Source: Rutidosis leptorrhynchoides
Lineage: Eukaryota; Streptophyta; Magnoliopsida; Asterales; Asteraceae
NCBI RefSeq assembly: GCF_046630445.1
Contig: NC_092341.1
Coordinates: 6,388,001-6,452,000 of the forward strand
Length of the DNA: 64,000 nt
Direction of reading: 5' to 3'
Position 1 is the stretch's first letter. Every line of letters starts with the position of its first letter. The notes beneath the pieces were generated by a model. That model saw nothing but the letters and a program-made list of their open reading frames with translations, was not told where the DNA came from and did not search any database. A program made the translations under genes and the position numbers. Positions 50,576-60,825 of this stretch are shown here, piece by piece.

Positions 50576-53500
50576 TATTCAACATAAGTAAGAAACGAAG
50601 ATATTTTTTACGCCGGTGGTCCCTCCTTTATACATCAAATTACATGTGGCGTTCCAGTTATTATTTTGAGCTCCAGTGATCCCTTAATTTAACAACTAGA
50701 GCCTTGGTGGTCCCTCCGTCTATTTTCCATTAAAAATGTCCGTTAAGTAGCATCACGTGATGTCGTTTAAGATGAATTAAACGTCATAAAACAACATGGA
50801 TGGCACTTAACGGCCGTTTTTTAACAAAAAATAGACGGAGGGACCGCCAAGGCAACATTTGTAAAATTAAAAATAATGACAGAGACGTGGCATGCAATTT
50901 AATGTATACATAAGGGACCACTATCTAAAAAAGTAAAATAAAGATGATAAAAAAAACCGTACCAATTTCCTTTCGGGTTCCAAGACACTATTCAATCTTT
51001 CAAGAACGCTATCATCAGCCAAAGAAATTTCATCCACCAAAAACAAGTCACCATTTTTCATTGCTTGAACAAGAGGACCATCTTGCCAATTGAAAATGGT
51101 GCACCACTTTTGATGAAGAACAGATAGTTCTTGTCTAACTACTTTAAGAAAATCAACATCAGTTGATAATTGTCCTTGACCTTCGTAAAACTTTATCATC
51201 ATTGTCACTTGATTAATAGTAGTGGAAGCTTGATTAATGTCAAAAGAGATTGCCTGCAATATTACATACCGTTAAACAACATAAAAAAGATACACATATA
51301 CAACATATAGCTAAACATATGCATGTCAGAACTTACAACATCATCAGGGAAGTTGTTAAAAGCTTTTGAGTGCTGCAATCTCTCACACGAAACTTTGAAA
51401 TCCGAAGCTAGTTCTGATCTTTCTCGAACTGGATAGAATCCCTGTAATATAGAAAATTAACATAAGTTAATAACCTGACTTGCCAATACGCGAGTTTAAC
51501 AGTAAGACAACTTTTAACAAAAGAAAAAAAAACACAAACCCCAAGAAAATCAGAAGTTTCTGTGTATTGGTGACAATTCAAGATGTGTAACTTGGATCCC
51601 AAGGCAATACTCAACAACTGACATACAGTTGTCTTCCCACCACCAGTTTCTCCAACAAGAAGAACCGGTTCACGTAACTTATAACACCGCTCAACAAGAT
51701 AGTACAACCGCCACATACTATCAGTCCAAACCACCCTGTATTACAAACATTAAGGCAATCAGCATATATAACAGTATAAAGAAATAAATGTAGAGGAATA
51801 AGGATATACATGCCTTCCAAGATCCTTGGAAGCATCCAATGATCCTTGAAGAGCTTCAACCCCGTCTGCCATTTCCTATAATAATAATTGATATTGATAT
51901 AAAAATTTAGCAAAAATAAAATACTAAAATAAATAGATTATTAGTATCGGCAATAATCACAAGCAGGGGCGGAAATAGAGTAGGCCCGGGGGAGGGGGCT
52001 ACTCCCAGTGGGCCTGGATTTTTTAAGCTTAAAATTTTGGATTTTTTAGTATTGCCCCCAACCCAAAAGTCCATGACCCAAAAGCCTCCATCTTATTCAT
52101 TGTTGGACTCTTTAGCTTGAAAAAAAAAAGGTTGTATTTTGCCCAAAAGCCTCCATAATTTGCCCATGACCCCAAAGGTTGTATTTGCCCAAAAGGTTGT
52201 ATTTTGCCCAAAAGGCTCCACATTTTGCCCCAACCCAAAAGCCCATGACCCAAAAGGTTCTATTTTCATGGAAGAATGGAAGAAAAATTTTTACGCTGAA
52301 TGTGGACGTTTTTAAAAGATTTCGCCCACTCATCACAAGAATCTAAATCTAGCACATTACCTCCTTATACATAAGACTACTAGAAAGTTTAATTCGCAAA
52401 TGTTTCTCCAAAACTTCTTGAACTATTTTCTTCTCTTTATCATCACGCAACCTTTCAGCTAACAAATAATATCCATCACGTCCCAAATCTTCATACGATT
52501 TCCCAAACATCCTATACCTATCAGCCCACCGAAACAAATCACGAGGTGTAATAAACCCGTGTTTTCCAGCAAACACTTTACTACTCTGCCTATGTACTTG
52601 CAAATCTTTCATGACATCAATCATTTTCTTCGCATACGTAGGTGCAATTTTACAACGTTTCTCCAAAATCGTAACTAGTTCATTTTGAGGTATTTCGTCC
52701 ACATGGATCTCAACAAACCGATTCCGAAACGCCCTCGAAAGCATCTTTCGCCCACCGTAAAACGTCGGTGGGTTTTGAGTAGCAAACAGCATAAATTTTG
52801 GATCTGCACGGATCGTTTCACATAACTCGGGTACATAAAGTTCACGGTTATCATCTAACAACCTATTCAACGCTTCTAGAACATCAGATGGAGCCAAATT
52901 AAGCTCATCTAAAACAATCCAATACCCATTCCTAACCGCCTTAACTAACACCCCTTCTTGAAAAACTAACTTTCCATTTGCATCAGTTACATAAGAACCC
53001 AAATATTCTTGAAGATCTGTGTGTTCGTGATTATTAATCCGTACAAACTCGTGTCCAGTTATCGCAGCAAGATACTGAACAAGACTAGTCTTCCCACTAG
53101 ATGTGGGCCCTTGTAACAAAACAGGATACCTTCCTATAAATATAGCACGTGCCAAGTTACTAAGTTTCCCCTTAACACTATCAGTTAACTGATAGTTATC
53201 TACAAAATCATTAGACTTGAAATTCTCTGCAACCTTAATGTACTTATCAAACGGGACATGGTGGGCCACCTTTCCATCCAATAGGTGTTTTGTAATTATA
53301 TCTTTCATTAACTTAGCACTGGGAACATCTAACATGGTAAGAAAAAACATCGAAAACCCATCATAAATAGCTTTCAATAATCCAAAATCTTTTCTCGCCT
53401 TTTTCACATATTCTAGGGCACGATAAAGAGACCTTAAACTGTACTGTGGTTTTTGATTAGCCCCATCTTGCAACCTCTCTTCAGATTCCTTCTTTGCAAG

Positions 53501-56500
53501 TTTATAAAAGTTCAACACTTTAACAGTTATTTCCTTAACCGAATTATCAAATTCCTTAAACTGATTATTAATGAAGAGAATTAAATCATCATCTTCCATT
53601 ACATCATCCATAAAGTACTCTGTAAATCGGCTTCTTAACGACAATGGAAGATCTCGTTTACCAGCATCAGTAGCTGGATTCATACATGCAAATATTCTGA
53701 AACTAGGATCTCTTGATATATAATTCATGTCTCCTCTTTCAGCTAAACAAAGGGACCCACATTCATCTTCAAGAACACCTAAAATTCTTTGAAGAGTTTC
53801 AGGGGGTGCTAAATTAACCTCATCCAGTAATATCCAATGACCTTTTCTTAAAGCTGTTATAAAAACTCCCTCAACAAAAGAAAATACCATTCCATCTGAA
53901 GAAATCATCTGCGCATGAGCTGCCTCGAGTCTTTTTTTTAAGTTGTCCCACTTTTTTATTAATTCTTCACTTAAAGGGCGTTTTCTTTTTGAACCGGGCT
54001 TTTCAATTGCAATTTGAGTCACCTTTTGGGCACCCTTTAGAAGACCAGTAAATAACCTATTCCAATTTTTGTCGCTGACAGATTTTCTAATGGCAGCAAG
54101 GAATTTCTCATTATCCTGCATTTGATTAATGAAAAAAAAATGTATAATTAATCAAAATTTAAAGATAAAGAAAAAAAAATAAAAACACCTACCTTTAAAA
54201 TAAAAACACCTACCTTTGATGAGAAGGTACTGATAAAGAGATTTTCAAACTCCTTATAAAGAGGAAAACATATAAATTGTGCATTCATAGGTTTAAAACC
54301 TCCCAACAGGTCCGCAATATCACTTTGCTGGCTCAAATTCTGCATCATAAATTAGACAAGTATATTATTATATTTAGGGACAGGATTAGATTATCATACT
54401 AATAATATCAATCATCTGAGACTAGAGTTGGCAACTTCAACCCATTTGCCCAAGTATGGATCAGTTATAGAAACTTAGCTAAACTACAATAAGGTTAAAA
54501 TGGGTCACCATGGTCACAATTCACCCAAAGTGTTTTTTCCTTTTTTGTATCATCATCTCACGATACAGCCATTTAATTCACGTATTAGAAATTTAGTAAG
54601 TCCAATAAATTGGACAAGATGGCAATAATTACCCATTTACTAGAAATTACACCTTATTTTTCACCATAACCAGTTAACCCAACACACCCAACCTGTGCAT
54701 TTTACCAACTCTAACAATAAACATGTAACCAGCTTTTAGTATGAACATACCAGAACTATAAGTTTCTGACCGACCCGTGCAGCCAAATTTTGTACCAGTG
54801 TTGTTTTCCCGGTACCCGTTTCACCAACCAAAAGAACAGGCTCATTATACTTAACAGATCCAGCAACTCTTTCAAGGATATGCAGTGAGGTACGAATCTC
54901 AACAAATGACTTGGTCGCAATTGAATTCTTTAAAAAAAACATTAAGATAATTAGACAATTAACCAAATAACTACAAAAGAAAAAAAGAACTATTAAAATA
55001 GTTAACCCACAGGTTTTCCTTTGCGCTGAAGAGCTACTCGTCCAATATTACATATATCATACTTCAGGTCCTGCAGATACAGAATTTTAAAAAAAGAGTA
55101 ACCAAGTCTGGAACTATACCTGGCAATCAAGACCCATACACCAAAAATTGGGTCCATTGGTCTCGAGAAAACAAAAAGAAAGGGTCCAATATGGAACCAT
55201 CTTTAGTCCATTAATATATTAGAAGGTCCATATAGACCCGTTGAAATCCATTTTTCAACCCAATTCAAGTTAAAAAAATATAATAAATTTAAAAGTAGTA
55301 TTTTAAAAAAAAAATTAATTTTATTACAAAAAGTAAAAAAATATTTAAAAAAATAAATTTTTAATTATTTAAAAATACTTTTTAGTTTTTCAAGAAAAAT
55401 GGTCTCAACCCGACCCGTTCGATCCGTTTGAATTATGAGACCTGTTCGACCCATGACCCGTTTTGACCCAAACCCATATGGGTGTCGACCCAACCCGACC
55501 CGTTTGCCAGGCTTATCTGGAACCTATATATCTGATTTAATAAAGAACCTTCTAACCTGAACAACAGGTTTATCAACAGGATATAACGTATTTACAGATG
55601 AAACCGGTATTCCCCAAATCTCTGCCAACTCTTTCATAATTCTTAACCGCATGTCGACAGAGCTTGAAGAGGTTGCGAAAACATCAACAGCCTATAGAAC
55701 GCAATCATATTAATCAGCAATGAAAACGAAAAATATAGATCAACATATAAAAAGCCTTAAACAAAAAGCAACACAATAATATCAGACCTCTTGATAAATG
55801 CACCTAGCCACATAAGTAGACAAATCATCCCCCACAAAACGAAAACCCAAACCAACAATTCTCTTGCACCACTTCAAAAGATCCCTGCAGTGCCAATTAT
55901 TATATATAAGTAAGAAGATTCAATAAAAAGATCATCACAAGAGAGACTGATCTATAAAGTTGGATAATTGCAGGTTGGGCTATGGGGGAACGGGTCAAAA
56001 ATTTGCAATCTTTAGTAATCTACAATCAAGGATCAGTACCTTAAAGAAAACCTGCCAACAGATGAATATGCAACAGATGATCCAAGTTGAAAGCCAGCAG
56101 GCTGGTTAAATTTTTCAAACGTTTCTGTAAATTAGGTAAAGATAATAGAATCAATAACCGTTCTATGCCACAACGAATGAACCATTCATTAAAGTGATAA
56201 ACCTAGTGTATACCTATAAGTTTCTCACAAATAGATTCCAAGTCCGGGTACCAGGCTTTCACAATACTTGACAAGTCATCACTACTTGGGGGACCCACCA
56301 TTACTCTCCTCCACAGTGCACCAAGGGAGTTTCGAGCTGTGTATCAGAAAATAACGATAACATATACCAAACTTCTCTTGAGAATATCAATTATCTAATA
56401 TTAACAGAAGACAACATATACCTGCTGTCACAGTAAATGCGTCTAAACTTGAGCTTGATACTGTAGAAAAAAGCCGAAAGCCTTCACCGACCCTTATTGC

Positions 56501-58975
56501 CTGCAGACAGTATAAAGTTACTTAAAATGTTCTTCCTCTCACGTAAAAATGAAGAAAAAATAAGTAAGTTGTCACACTAGGGATTTTGGAATCGATTCCA
56601 TAATTACTGTAACAAACGATCAAGTAAAAATAGTAATTGGAAAATAAAAAAAGTACCTCCCCATGGCCTGTTAAGAATGAACTAGAACCCTCAAGTAAAG
56701 GTAACAAGATGGATTGTACATCTGCAGGAGCTTTATCAATGTCCTCAAACACAACCCAAAGTCCTTGAAGAATAGCCTGTAAAATGATCAAGGGTCAAAA
56801 CTCAATAAACTTAATGGCAATAGAAACAAAATATAACAAAACAAAAAAAAAAAAACTTTAACTAACTAACCTGAGTGAGGGACCCAGGCTGCCACCTAAA
56901 TTCACCAGGTTGTTCAGCACATACATAACTCCCGATTAGTGTTTTTCCATCAATTTGCTCATCCATGTGAATAGATAGAACTGGAGAAACAACATCACAT
57001 ATAATCAAAGAAAATACATAAAGCTCAGAAATAAAGATAAGAAATTTAAATAAATTAAACATAAATAATGGCAGATCTTGAAGCATATATGTCAAACCAA
57101 GAAAAAAGTATTGTAGCAGTCTTATTTCTTGCTATAAGTGAACAACAGTAAGAAGCAAATACACCTAATTGTTTCTATGGATATGACTATATTGAGCAAA
57201 CTAATAGTAAAACAATGTTTTCTTTAATATTTGGGATCAGTTAGATACAAGTAATAAATATATTTTGTCATACCTCGACTCCCATGATCCTGGGCTAACC
57301 GGCTAATGAGGGCAGTTTTGCCTGAACCAGCAGGACCATAGAGAAGAACAGGCCACCTCTGACTCACTGCCAACAGTACCATCTCAAAACTTTTCTTAAC
57401 AGCAGACGTCAAAACAAAAGGCCTTCCAGTTTTAGGCATGTCCCTAAGGCTCAATAACTGTGATTTTTGTCCTTGATCAACACAAATGTCTTCCTCCGAA
57501 GAATCCAAGGTGCATTCCCTGAACGGTTCAAGGTACCAACTAGCCTTTTCAAGAGACACGTCCTGAATATATTCCTTCCACCTAAAAATGGGGACCAAGA
57601 ACAGAACCAAATTAACACACAAATGACGTCATCAAAATAGAACATTGTCATTGTTATATAATGAATGTCATTGTTATATAATGAACTGACCGCAATAAAC
57701 ACCAAAATGCTTTTTCTTCATCAAATCCAAAGTCTGAAGTTGACATGTCACTCGTGTTATTTTTTCGGACAAATCTGTCACTTGTCTTCAAAACCACTGT
57801 TAGTATTTGCACCATGCACCATCGCGTGTCCATCAAATTGTCCATCAAATTCTCTGTTTTTTCTCCATCGAAACTAGAGATATCGTGTACAAGGTCCAAA
57901 AAACAAGACCAATCCCATAACCTAGAAAAAACCTCAGGTTCTGCTAAAAGTAGACGATACGATACTCGCACAACATCTAATATATGCGCTCCTTCCTGAT
58001 AAAAACACAAGCACAATAAAATCATATAAGTGCACAAATAATAGATAGTCCAATATCTATTAAATGGTAATTCTCCATGAATATCAATATTATTTTCGTA
58101 ACTGACCATGTTGGAACTGAATATGATAATATAAAGTTGAAGTATACAAAACAGAGTTAGATTTACATGTGTACCTGCACAAATGACTGAGATATAGACT
58201 CGGTTTCCATAAACCTTTTAAAAGGAGATGGCGCAAATTTGAAGTATTCCCTCACAGACCTGCTTGAAACAACCACGGTTAGCCAGAAACAAAACATGTA
58301 ATTTAAAGAAGGTTTTTATTAAAGAACTTTTCAGTAAATTTAGTGGGGAAACTATACATGGATATTATGTAAAAATTTAAAGAACAGAAATTCATTTTAT
58401 ATAGACAAATACAACACACAAATGTATCTACGTAAGCTTACCCAGATAAATAAGGTACCAAATCAAGCGTTCTTGAAAACGCTAAACAAACAAGCTCGTG
58501 AAGTCTCAGACCTCTGTGACAATTAACATATAGATTAATAATACGAGTATCTTCTTCACAGTCTGAACTTGCAGTCTCCTCAAATAATCCTCCTCCATCG
58601 AACTCAAGCATCGAATCATTAGAGTTGGATGTCAAATCAGGTACCATATGAAGCAAAGCCACAACTCGATCAACAATCTTTCGTACGATCGGACGAAAGC
58701 ATCCAACTAATGGAATTGTGTAACGAGGATGTAAAAGTAACTGTGCAACTCCATCAATCAACTCTTCCTCTGTCAATTTCTTCCCCTGAAAATTAACCTT
58801 ATTATATTATAAACAGAGTACCAAATTAATAACAGATATTGGCGAAGACTGAATAAATAAACCTAAATACCTTGTTAATTAGGTTACTTAAGTGAGGAAC
58901 GGTAGCGAGCTTAGGGCACCGAAGAAGAAACCGTTCCAGCTCGTGTTGGACGCGAAAACTTCCATCAATTGCCAT
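31111..58975 (-). CDS. MDN1: Midasin (MDN1/REA1), dynein-like AAA+ ATPase of 60S ribosome biogenesis, 76 coding exons
   Basis: A nearly 28-kb gene. I traced 76 coding exons from ATG 58973-58975 (MAIDGSFRVQHELERF) to TAA 31111-31113 (ending WFELMQNSGA). Every junction keeps frame, and the lengths sum to 16,224 nt, about 5,407 aa, matching the roughly 5,400 aa of plant midasins. Order: N-terminal region, six AAA+ modules (Walker A motifs GPAGSGKT, GETGTGKT, GPTSSGKT, GETGGGKT, GSPGVGKT, GPAASGKT), a long linker, an acidic D/E-rich region and a MIDAS domain (DDSRSMS). In the nucleolus and nucleoplasm, midasin uses ATP to strip assembly factors (Ytm1/PES-BOP-WDR12 group, Rsa4/NLE) from pre-60S particles; this is family knowledge. 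Introns 17 and 57 need GC donors and intron 41 may. A 61-bp intron in the 5' leader (59004-59064) is likely. No disabling change is seen. Exon coordinates are in the part entries. Confidence 0.96.
32446..34215 (-). other. MDN1: MDN1 exon 71: acidic D/E-rich region
   Basis: The largest exon (590 codons, residues about 4,578-5,167). It is extremely rich in Asp, Glu and Asn (for example DLSEDENDEENDDDEADEPE) and poor in hydrophobics until the last 90 residues. Midasins carry such a flexible acidic tether before the MIDAS domain, letting it swing to the AAA ring. The long plus-strand frames opposite it are artefacts of this composition. Confidence 0.93.
34314..44595 (-). other. MDN1: MDN1 exons 34-70: stem/linker region
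   Basis: Exons 34-52: 44427-44595, 44258-44323, 44046-44128, 43722-43961, 43436-43571, 43272-43357, 43082-43167, 42709-42850, 42539-42610, 42325-42448, 42082-42236, 41879-41992, 41630-41779, 41348-41527, 41060-41248, 40864-40965, 40528-40758, 40328-40450, 40155-40236. Exons 53-70: 39934-40046, 39674-39841, 39371-39446, 39169-39281, 38917-38996, 38712-38825, 38516-38584, 38262-38397, 38003-38169, 37615-37718, 37313-37542, 36652-36918, 36191-36388, 35942-36094, 35209-35433, 34833-35114, 34609-34746, 34314-34508. The encoded roughly 1,730 aa are mainly helical, with no catalytic motifs. Exon 57 ends at a GC donor. Exon 41 ends either at a GC donor (as listed) or at a GT 21 bp further. Confidence 0.85.
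36394..36651. other. MDN1 intron 64 with an A tract
   Basis: An A run of about 25 at 36394-36418 and two similar words (GGGGCATTTACACC and GGAACATTTACACC, about 100 bp apart). No clear element ends. Intron sequence only. Confidence 0.4.
44698..50067 (-). other. MDN1: MDN1 exons 23-33: AAA5, AAA6 and start of the linker
   Basis: Exons: 49914-50067, 49670-49743, 49392-49527, 49124-49222, 48880-48980, 48699-48788, 48524-48589, 48271-48435, 47568-47775, 46618-47471, 44698-46209. AAA5: GSPGVGKT in exon 27, WVLLDELNLA in exon 29, VFACQNPSTQGGGRKGLP in exon 30. AAA6: GPAASGKT in exon 32, Walker B region WIVLENANLCNPT (EN in place of DE, so perhaps not hydrolytic) and FLTVNPTYGEVSRAMRNRG in exon 33. 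Exon 33 (504 codons) runs into the linker. Confidence 0.92.
48092..48151. repeat. 30-bp tandem duplication in MDN1 intron 30
   Basis: The 30-bp unit beginning ATTGAGCTATGATCTTAAGC occurs twice without change (48092-48121 and 48122-48151). It lies in the intron between exons 30 and 31. Confidence 0.9.
50527..50572. repeat. (TA)23 microsatellite in MDN1 intron 20
   Basis: An uninterrupted TA repeat of about 46 bp, next to the MITE in the same intron. Confidence 0.95.
50606..50935. mobile_element. MULE-like MITE in MDN1 intron 20
   Basis: Inverted arms of about 130-140 bp contain GGTCCCTCCGTCTATTTT and its complement (50708-50725 and 50827-50844). The outer part reads GGTGGTCCCT against AGTGGTCCCT. 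The target duplication is not clear, so the ends are approximate. Confidence 0.6.
51964..52331. mobile_element. 368-bp non-autonomous hAT element in MDN1 intron 16
   Basis: The left end CAGGGGCGGAAA pairs with the right end TTTCGCCCACTC (reverse GAGTGGGCGAAA), a hAT-type terminus. A perfect 8-bp duplication ATCACAAG flanks it (51956-51963 and 52332-52339). Inside, TTGCCCAAAAGGTTGTATTT-like units are repeated four or five times. Confidence 0.85.
54184..54217. repeat. Duplicated splice-donor segment after MDN1 exon 15
   Basis: The block AAAACACCTACCTTTAAAAT-like is repeated with a 21-bp period, so the donor AAAG/GTAGGTGTTTTTA exists twice (at 54213 and about 54192). Use of the second site would add seven codons in frame (VGVFILK). 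Confidence 0.75.
54415..54715. mobile_element. Possible decayed hAT element in MDN1 intron 14
   Basis: TAGAGTTGGCAA near 54424 and TTACCAACTCTA near 54704 form short inverted ends. No target duplication is visible. Tentative. Confidence 0.35.
55115..55515. mobile_element. 401-bp non-autonomous hAT element in MDN1 intron 12
   Basis: The ends TATACCTGGCAATC and GTTTGCCAGGCTTA (reverse TAAGCCTGGCAAAC) are imperfect inverted repeats of the plant CCTGGCAA hAT type. They are flanked by a perfect 8-bp duplication TCTGGAAC (55107-55114 and 55516-55523). GACCCGTT/AACGGGTC words are dense near the right end. Non-coding. Confidence 0.85.
55557..58975 (-). other. MDN1: MDN1 exons 1-12: N-terminal region and AAA1
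   Basis: Exons: 58871-58975, 58442-58785, 58175-58259, 57691-57995, 57274-57581, 56871-56980, 56657-56776, 56422-56500, 56214-56336, 56052-56124, 55788-55884, 55557-55691. The N-terminal part (residues about 1-340) is helical and family-specific. AAA1 begins in exon 5, with Walker A GPAGSGKT at about residue 365. Exon 6 carries HMDEQIDGKTLIGSYVCAEQ and exon 7 the Walker B-like WVVFEDIDKAPADVQ, where ED replaces the usual DE. Introns are mostly 80-500 bp. Confidence 0.9.
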
Positions 58976-59401
58976 TTGGAGCTCACAATTTTTAAACTCA
59001 ACGCTGCAATAAATAGATAGATGGATACAGATATACGTTAGTGTATGAAATATCAAAAACTGACCTGAATTGCAGAGGCGGCAATCAAATGGAAGGTGTT
59101 TGATTGAAACTAGGGCTCGGAACTTCAAGTATCAGAAAAGCAGTGATGAAAGAAAAACGGAAAACGGAGAGTTTTGTGTGACTTCTTCTTCCTGGCTGGC
59201 TTCTTTCAAGTAATTTGAAGCTAGGGTAAGGGTTTAGGGTTTAAGGCAAAACTCTGATTACATACATTTTCTCTGATAATTACTCCGTAAAAAATAAACT
59301 GAAGCTGGGCCGGATCTAAGCGAGTAAGCGCCTGTTTCTTTTTAACTTATTGGGCCGAGTTGAATGGACTCCTTATGCGGTCACCAACTATGTCCGTTTA
59401 C
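58976..59401 (-). promoter_or_regulatory. MDN1 leader and proximal upstream region, with telo-box and site II motifs
   Basis: In gene orientation the telo-box AAACCCTAAACCC lies at 59242-59230. GGCCCAATA (site II/UP1) lies at 59356-59348 and another GGCCCA at 59311-59306. A likely leader intron is 59004-59064 (donor GTCAGT, acceptor TTATTGCAG). Telo-box plus GGCCCA pairs are known from promoters of plant ribosomal and ribosome-assembly genes, which fits the product. Confidence 0.65.
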
Positions 59402-60048
59402 ACCAGTTTTCTTATTTTCGGTAATATATTTCATTTCGCTATAAAAAAGGAGTGTATTTTCAAAAGTTAATCTAAAAGAAGGGTGTCGTTAACTTTTGTT
59501 AACTTTCTCATTTAAGTGTCAACTTTGCATTACACGTCAAGTCCTTTATCGACCAACGTTTTCTTTGACGCACGTTATCGACGCGTGATTCCGACACGCA
59601 TTTTCGACTGGCTTTTTCGAGGCGCGTTTTCAACTAGCGTTTCCAACTCGCATTTTTCAAGGAGCGTTTTCGATGCGCGTCGATCGTGGAACGTTTTCAA
59701 CTCGCTATTTCGACGTGCGTTCTCAAGGCGCGATTTTGACGCGTATCGAAATGTTGACATTTTCGATCATGTCTTTGGGAATTACCTTATATGGGAAAAA
59801 CACGCCTCAAAACACACATCGAAAACCACGCCTCGAAAATGCGTGTAGGAATCGTGCGTCGAAAACATGCGTCAAAATCACGATTTGAAAACGTTGGTCG
59901 ATAGAGGACTTGGCATGTTATGCAAAGTTGACACTTAACTGAGAAAGTTAACAAAAATTAACGACACCCCTCTTTTTGATTAACTTTAGAAAATACACTC
60001 CTTTTTTATAGCGAAATGAAATATATTACCGAAAATAAGAAAACTGGT
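59402..60048. mobile_element. Fold-back element made of degenerate 13-bp repeats
   Basis: The outer arms (about 59402-59565 and 59885-60048) are inverted copies, roughly 93% alike by eye, starting ACCAGTTTTCTTATTTTCGG. The interior is an array of 12-14-bp units near CGTTTTCGACGCG on the left side and their complement on the right, meeting near 59775-59800. It is CpG-dense against an AT-rich background. No clear target duplication. Open frames inside (59516-59848 and others) arise from the repeat, not from a gene. Confidence 0.75.
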
Positions 60049-60376
60049 ATAATATATTACCTTTTTATGGAATTTGCCCAAAAGAGAAAGAGAAAGAAAA
60101 GTTAAATATCTTATATGAAACTTCCATTTTCGTATCAAAAATCTCGTACAATCAAAGCTATGAAAGCCCAACTATAGATGGTGGTGGTTAGATTATGTTT
60201 ATCCTTTTGGTGGTAACGGTAGATATAAAAGGGTTTAGATGGTGGTGGTGGTCTGGCGACGGTGGAAAGAAAGCTGAATGGTTTAGATGGTGATGGTAGT
60301 ATATCACAATGAGTATTAAGAATCTAGAATTATCTATTTGAGGACACGTTGACACTCTTCCATTTTCACATTATTA
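60049..60376. other. Intergenic with GGT/GGTGGT runs
   Basis: Low-complexity GGTGGTGGT stretches at 60180-60270. Nothing else seen. Confidence 0.4.
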
Positions 60377-60389
60377 AAATAGCCATTTT

Positions 60390-60641
60390 TTTTTTCGAAC
60401 GGAAAAAAGATAATATTAAGAAGCTAGTAAAAAGCTACAAAAGGATTACAAGGAGTATAAGGGGCGTTGAAGCCAAGTCGACCAGTTGATTCTAGCCTTG
60501 GAAAATCTAGAATACAACCAATTAAAGGCAAAAAGAACAATGTTATTCAAAACAAATGACTTTCTGAAGCTAGAATCCTTAAAAATGATGTTGTTTCGGA
60601 GCCTCCAAATGTTCCAGAGGGAGGACAGAACGATAGCCTCC
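60390..60641 (-). mobile_element. Short 5'-truncated LINE insertion
   Basis: The minus strand reads SSLWNIWRLRNNIIFKDSSF and ends with WSTWLQRPL, the C-terminus of a plant LINE ORF2, followed by a short A tail (T run at 60386-60395). A perfect 13-bp duplication AAATAGCCATTTT flanks it (60377-60389 and 60642-60654). It was 5'-truncated on arrival and is recent, judging by the intact duplication. Confidence 0.85.
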
Positions 60642-60825
60642 AAATAGCCATTTTAATCTGTTGGTTTATTGTTGAGTTTGGATTTTATAGAATGATCCAT
60701 AATTCATAACTTATTTGGCCCGTGTTCGGTTGATTGGTAGTATAGTATAAGCATGTTGTTTTATTTTTTACTTTGGTTTATATTTTTGTATTTGATGATA
60801 TGGTGATTTGAATTATTATTAACCT

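Larger units (their letters stand above)
50157..55070 (-). other. MDN1: MDN1 exons 13-22: AAA2, AAA3 and AAA4
   Basis: Exons: 55011-55070, 54751-54927, 54214-54339, 52361-54115, 51814-51875, 51540-51735, 51337-51441, 50963-51253, 50311-50504, 50157-50220. AAA2: GETGTGKT in exon 14, WILLDEVNLA and RIFACMNPATDAGKRDL in exon 16. AAA3: GPTSSGKT, WIVLDELNLA and FATQNPPTFYGGRKMLS, all in exon 16 (585 codons). AAA4: GETGGGKT in exon 18, LFLVDEISLA in exon 20 and VLATMNPGGDYGKKELSP in exon 21. Arg-finger-like NRF or SRF follows each sensor motif. Exon 17 ends at a GC donor. Confidence 0.92.

Noticed and set aside
31111-59128. Many separate small minus-strand genes
   Set aside because: Each open piece is an exon of one gene; phases and midasin domain order link them.
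59516-59888. Overlapping open frames on both strands, up to 110 aa
   Set aside because: They arise from the 13-bp repeat in the fold-back element. The peptides are Arg/Phe/Asp repeats without a family, and both strands are open for the same reason.
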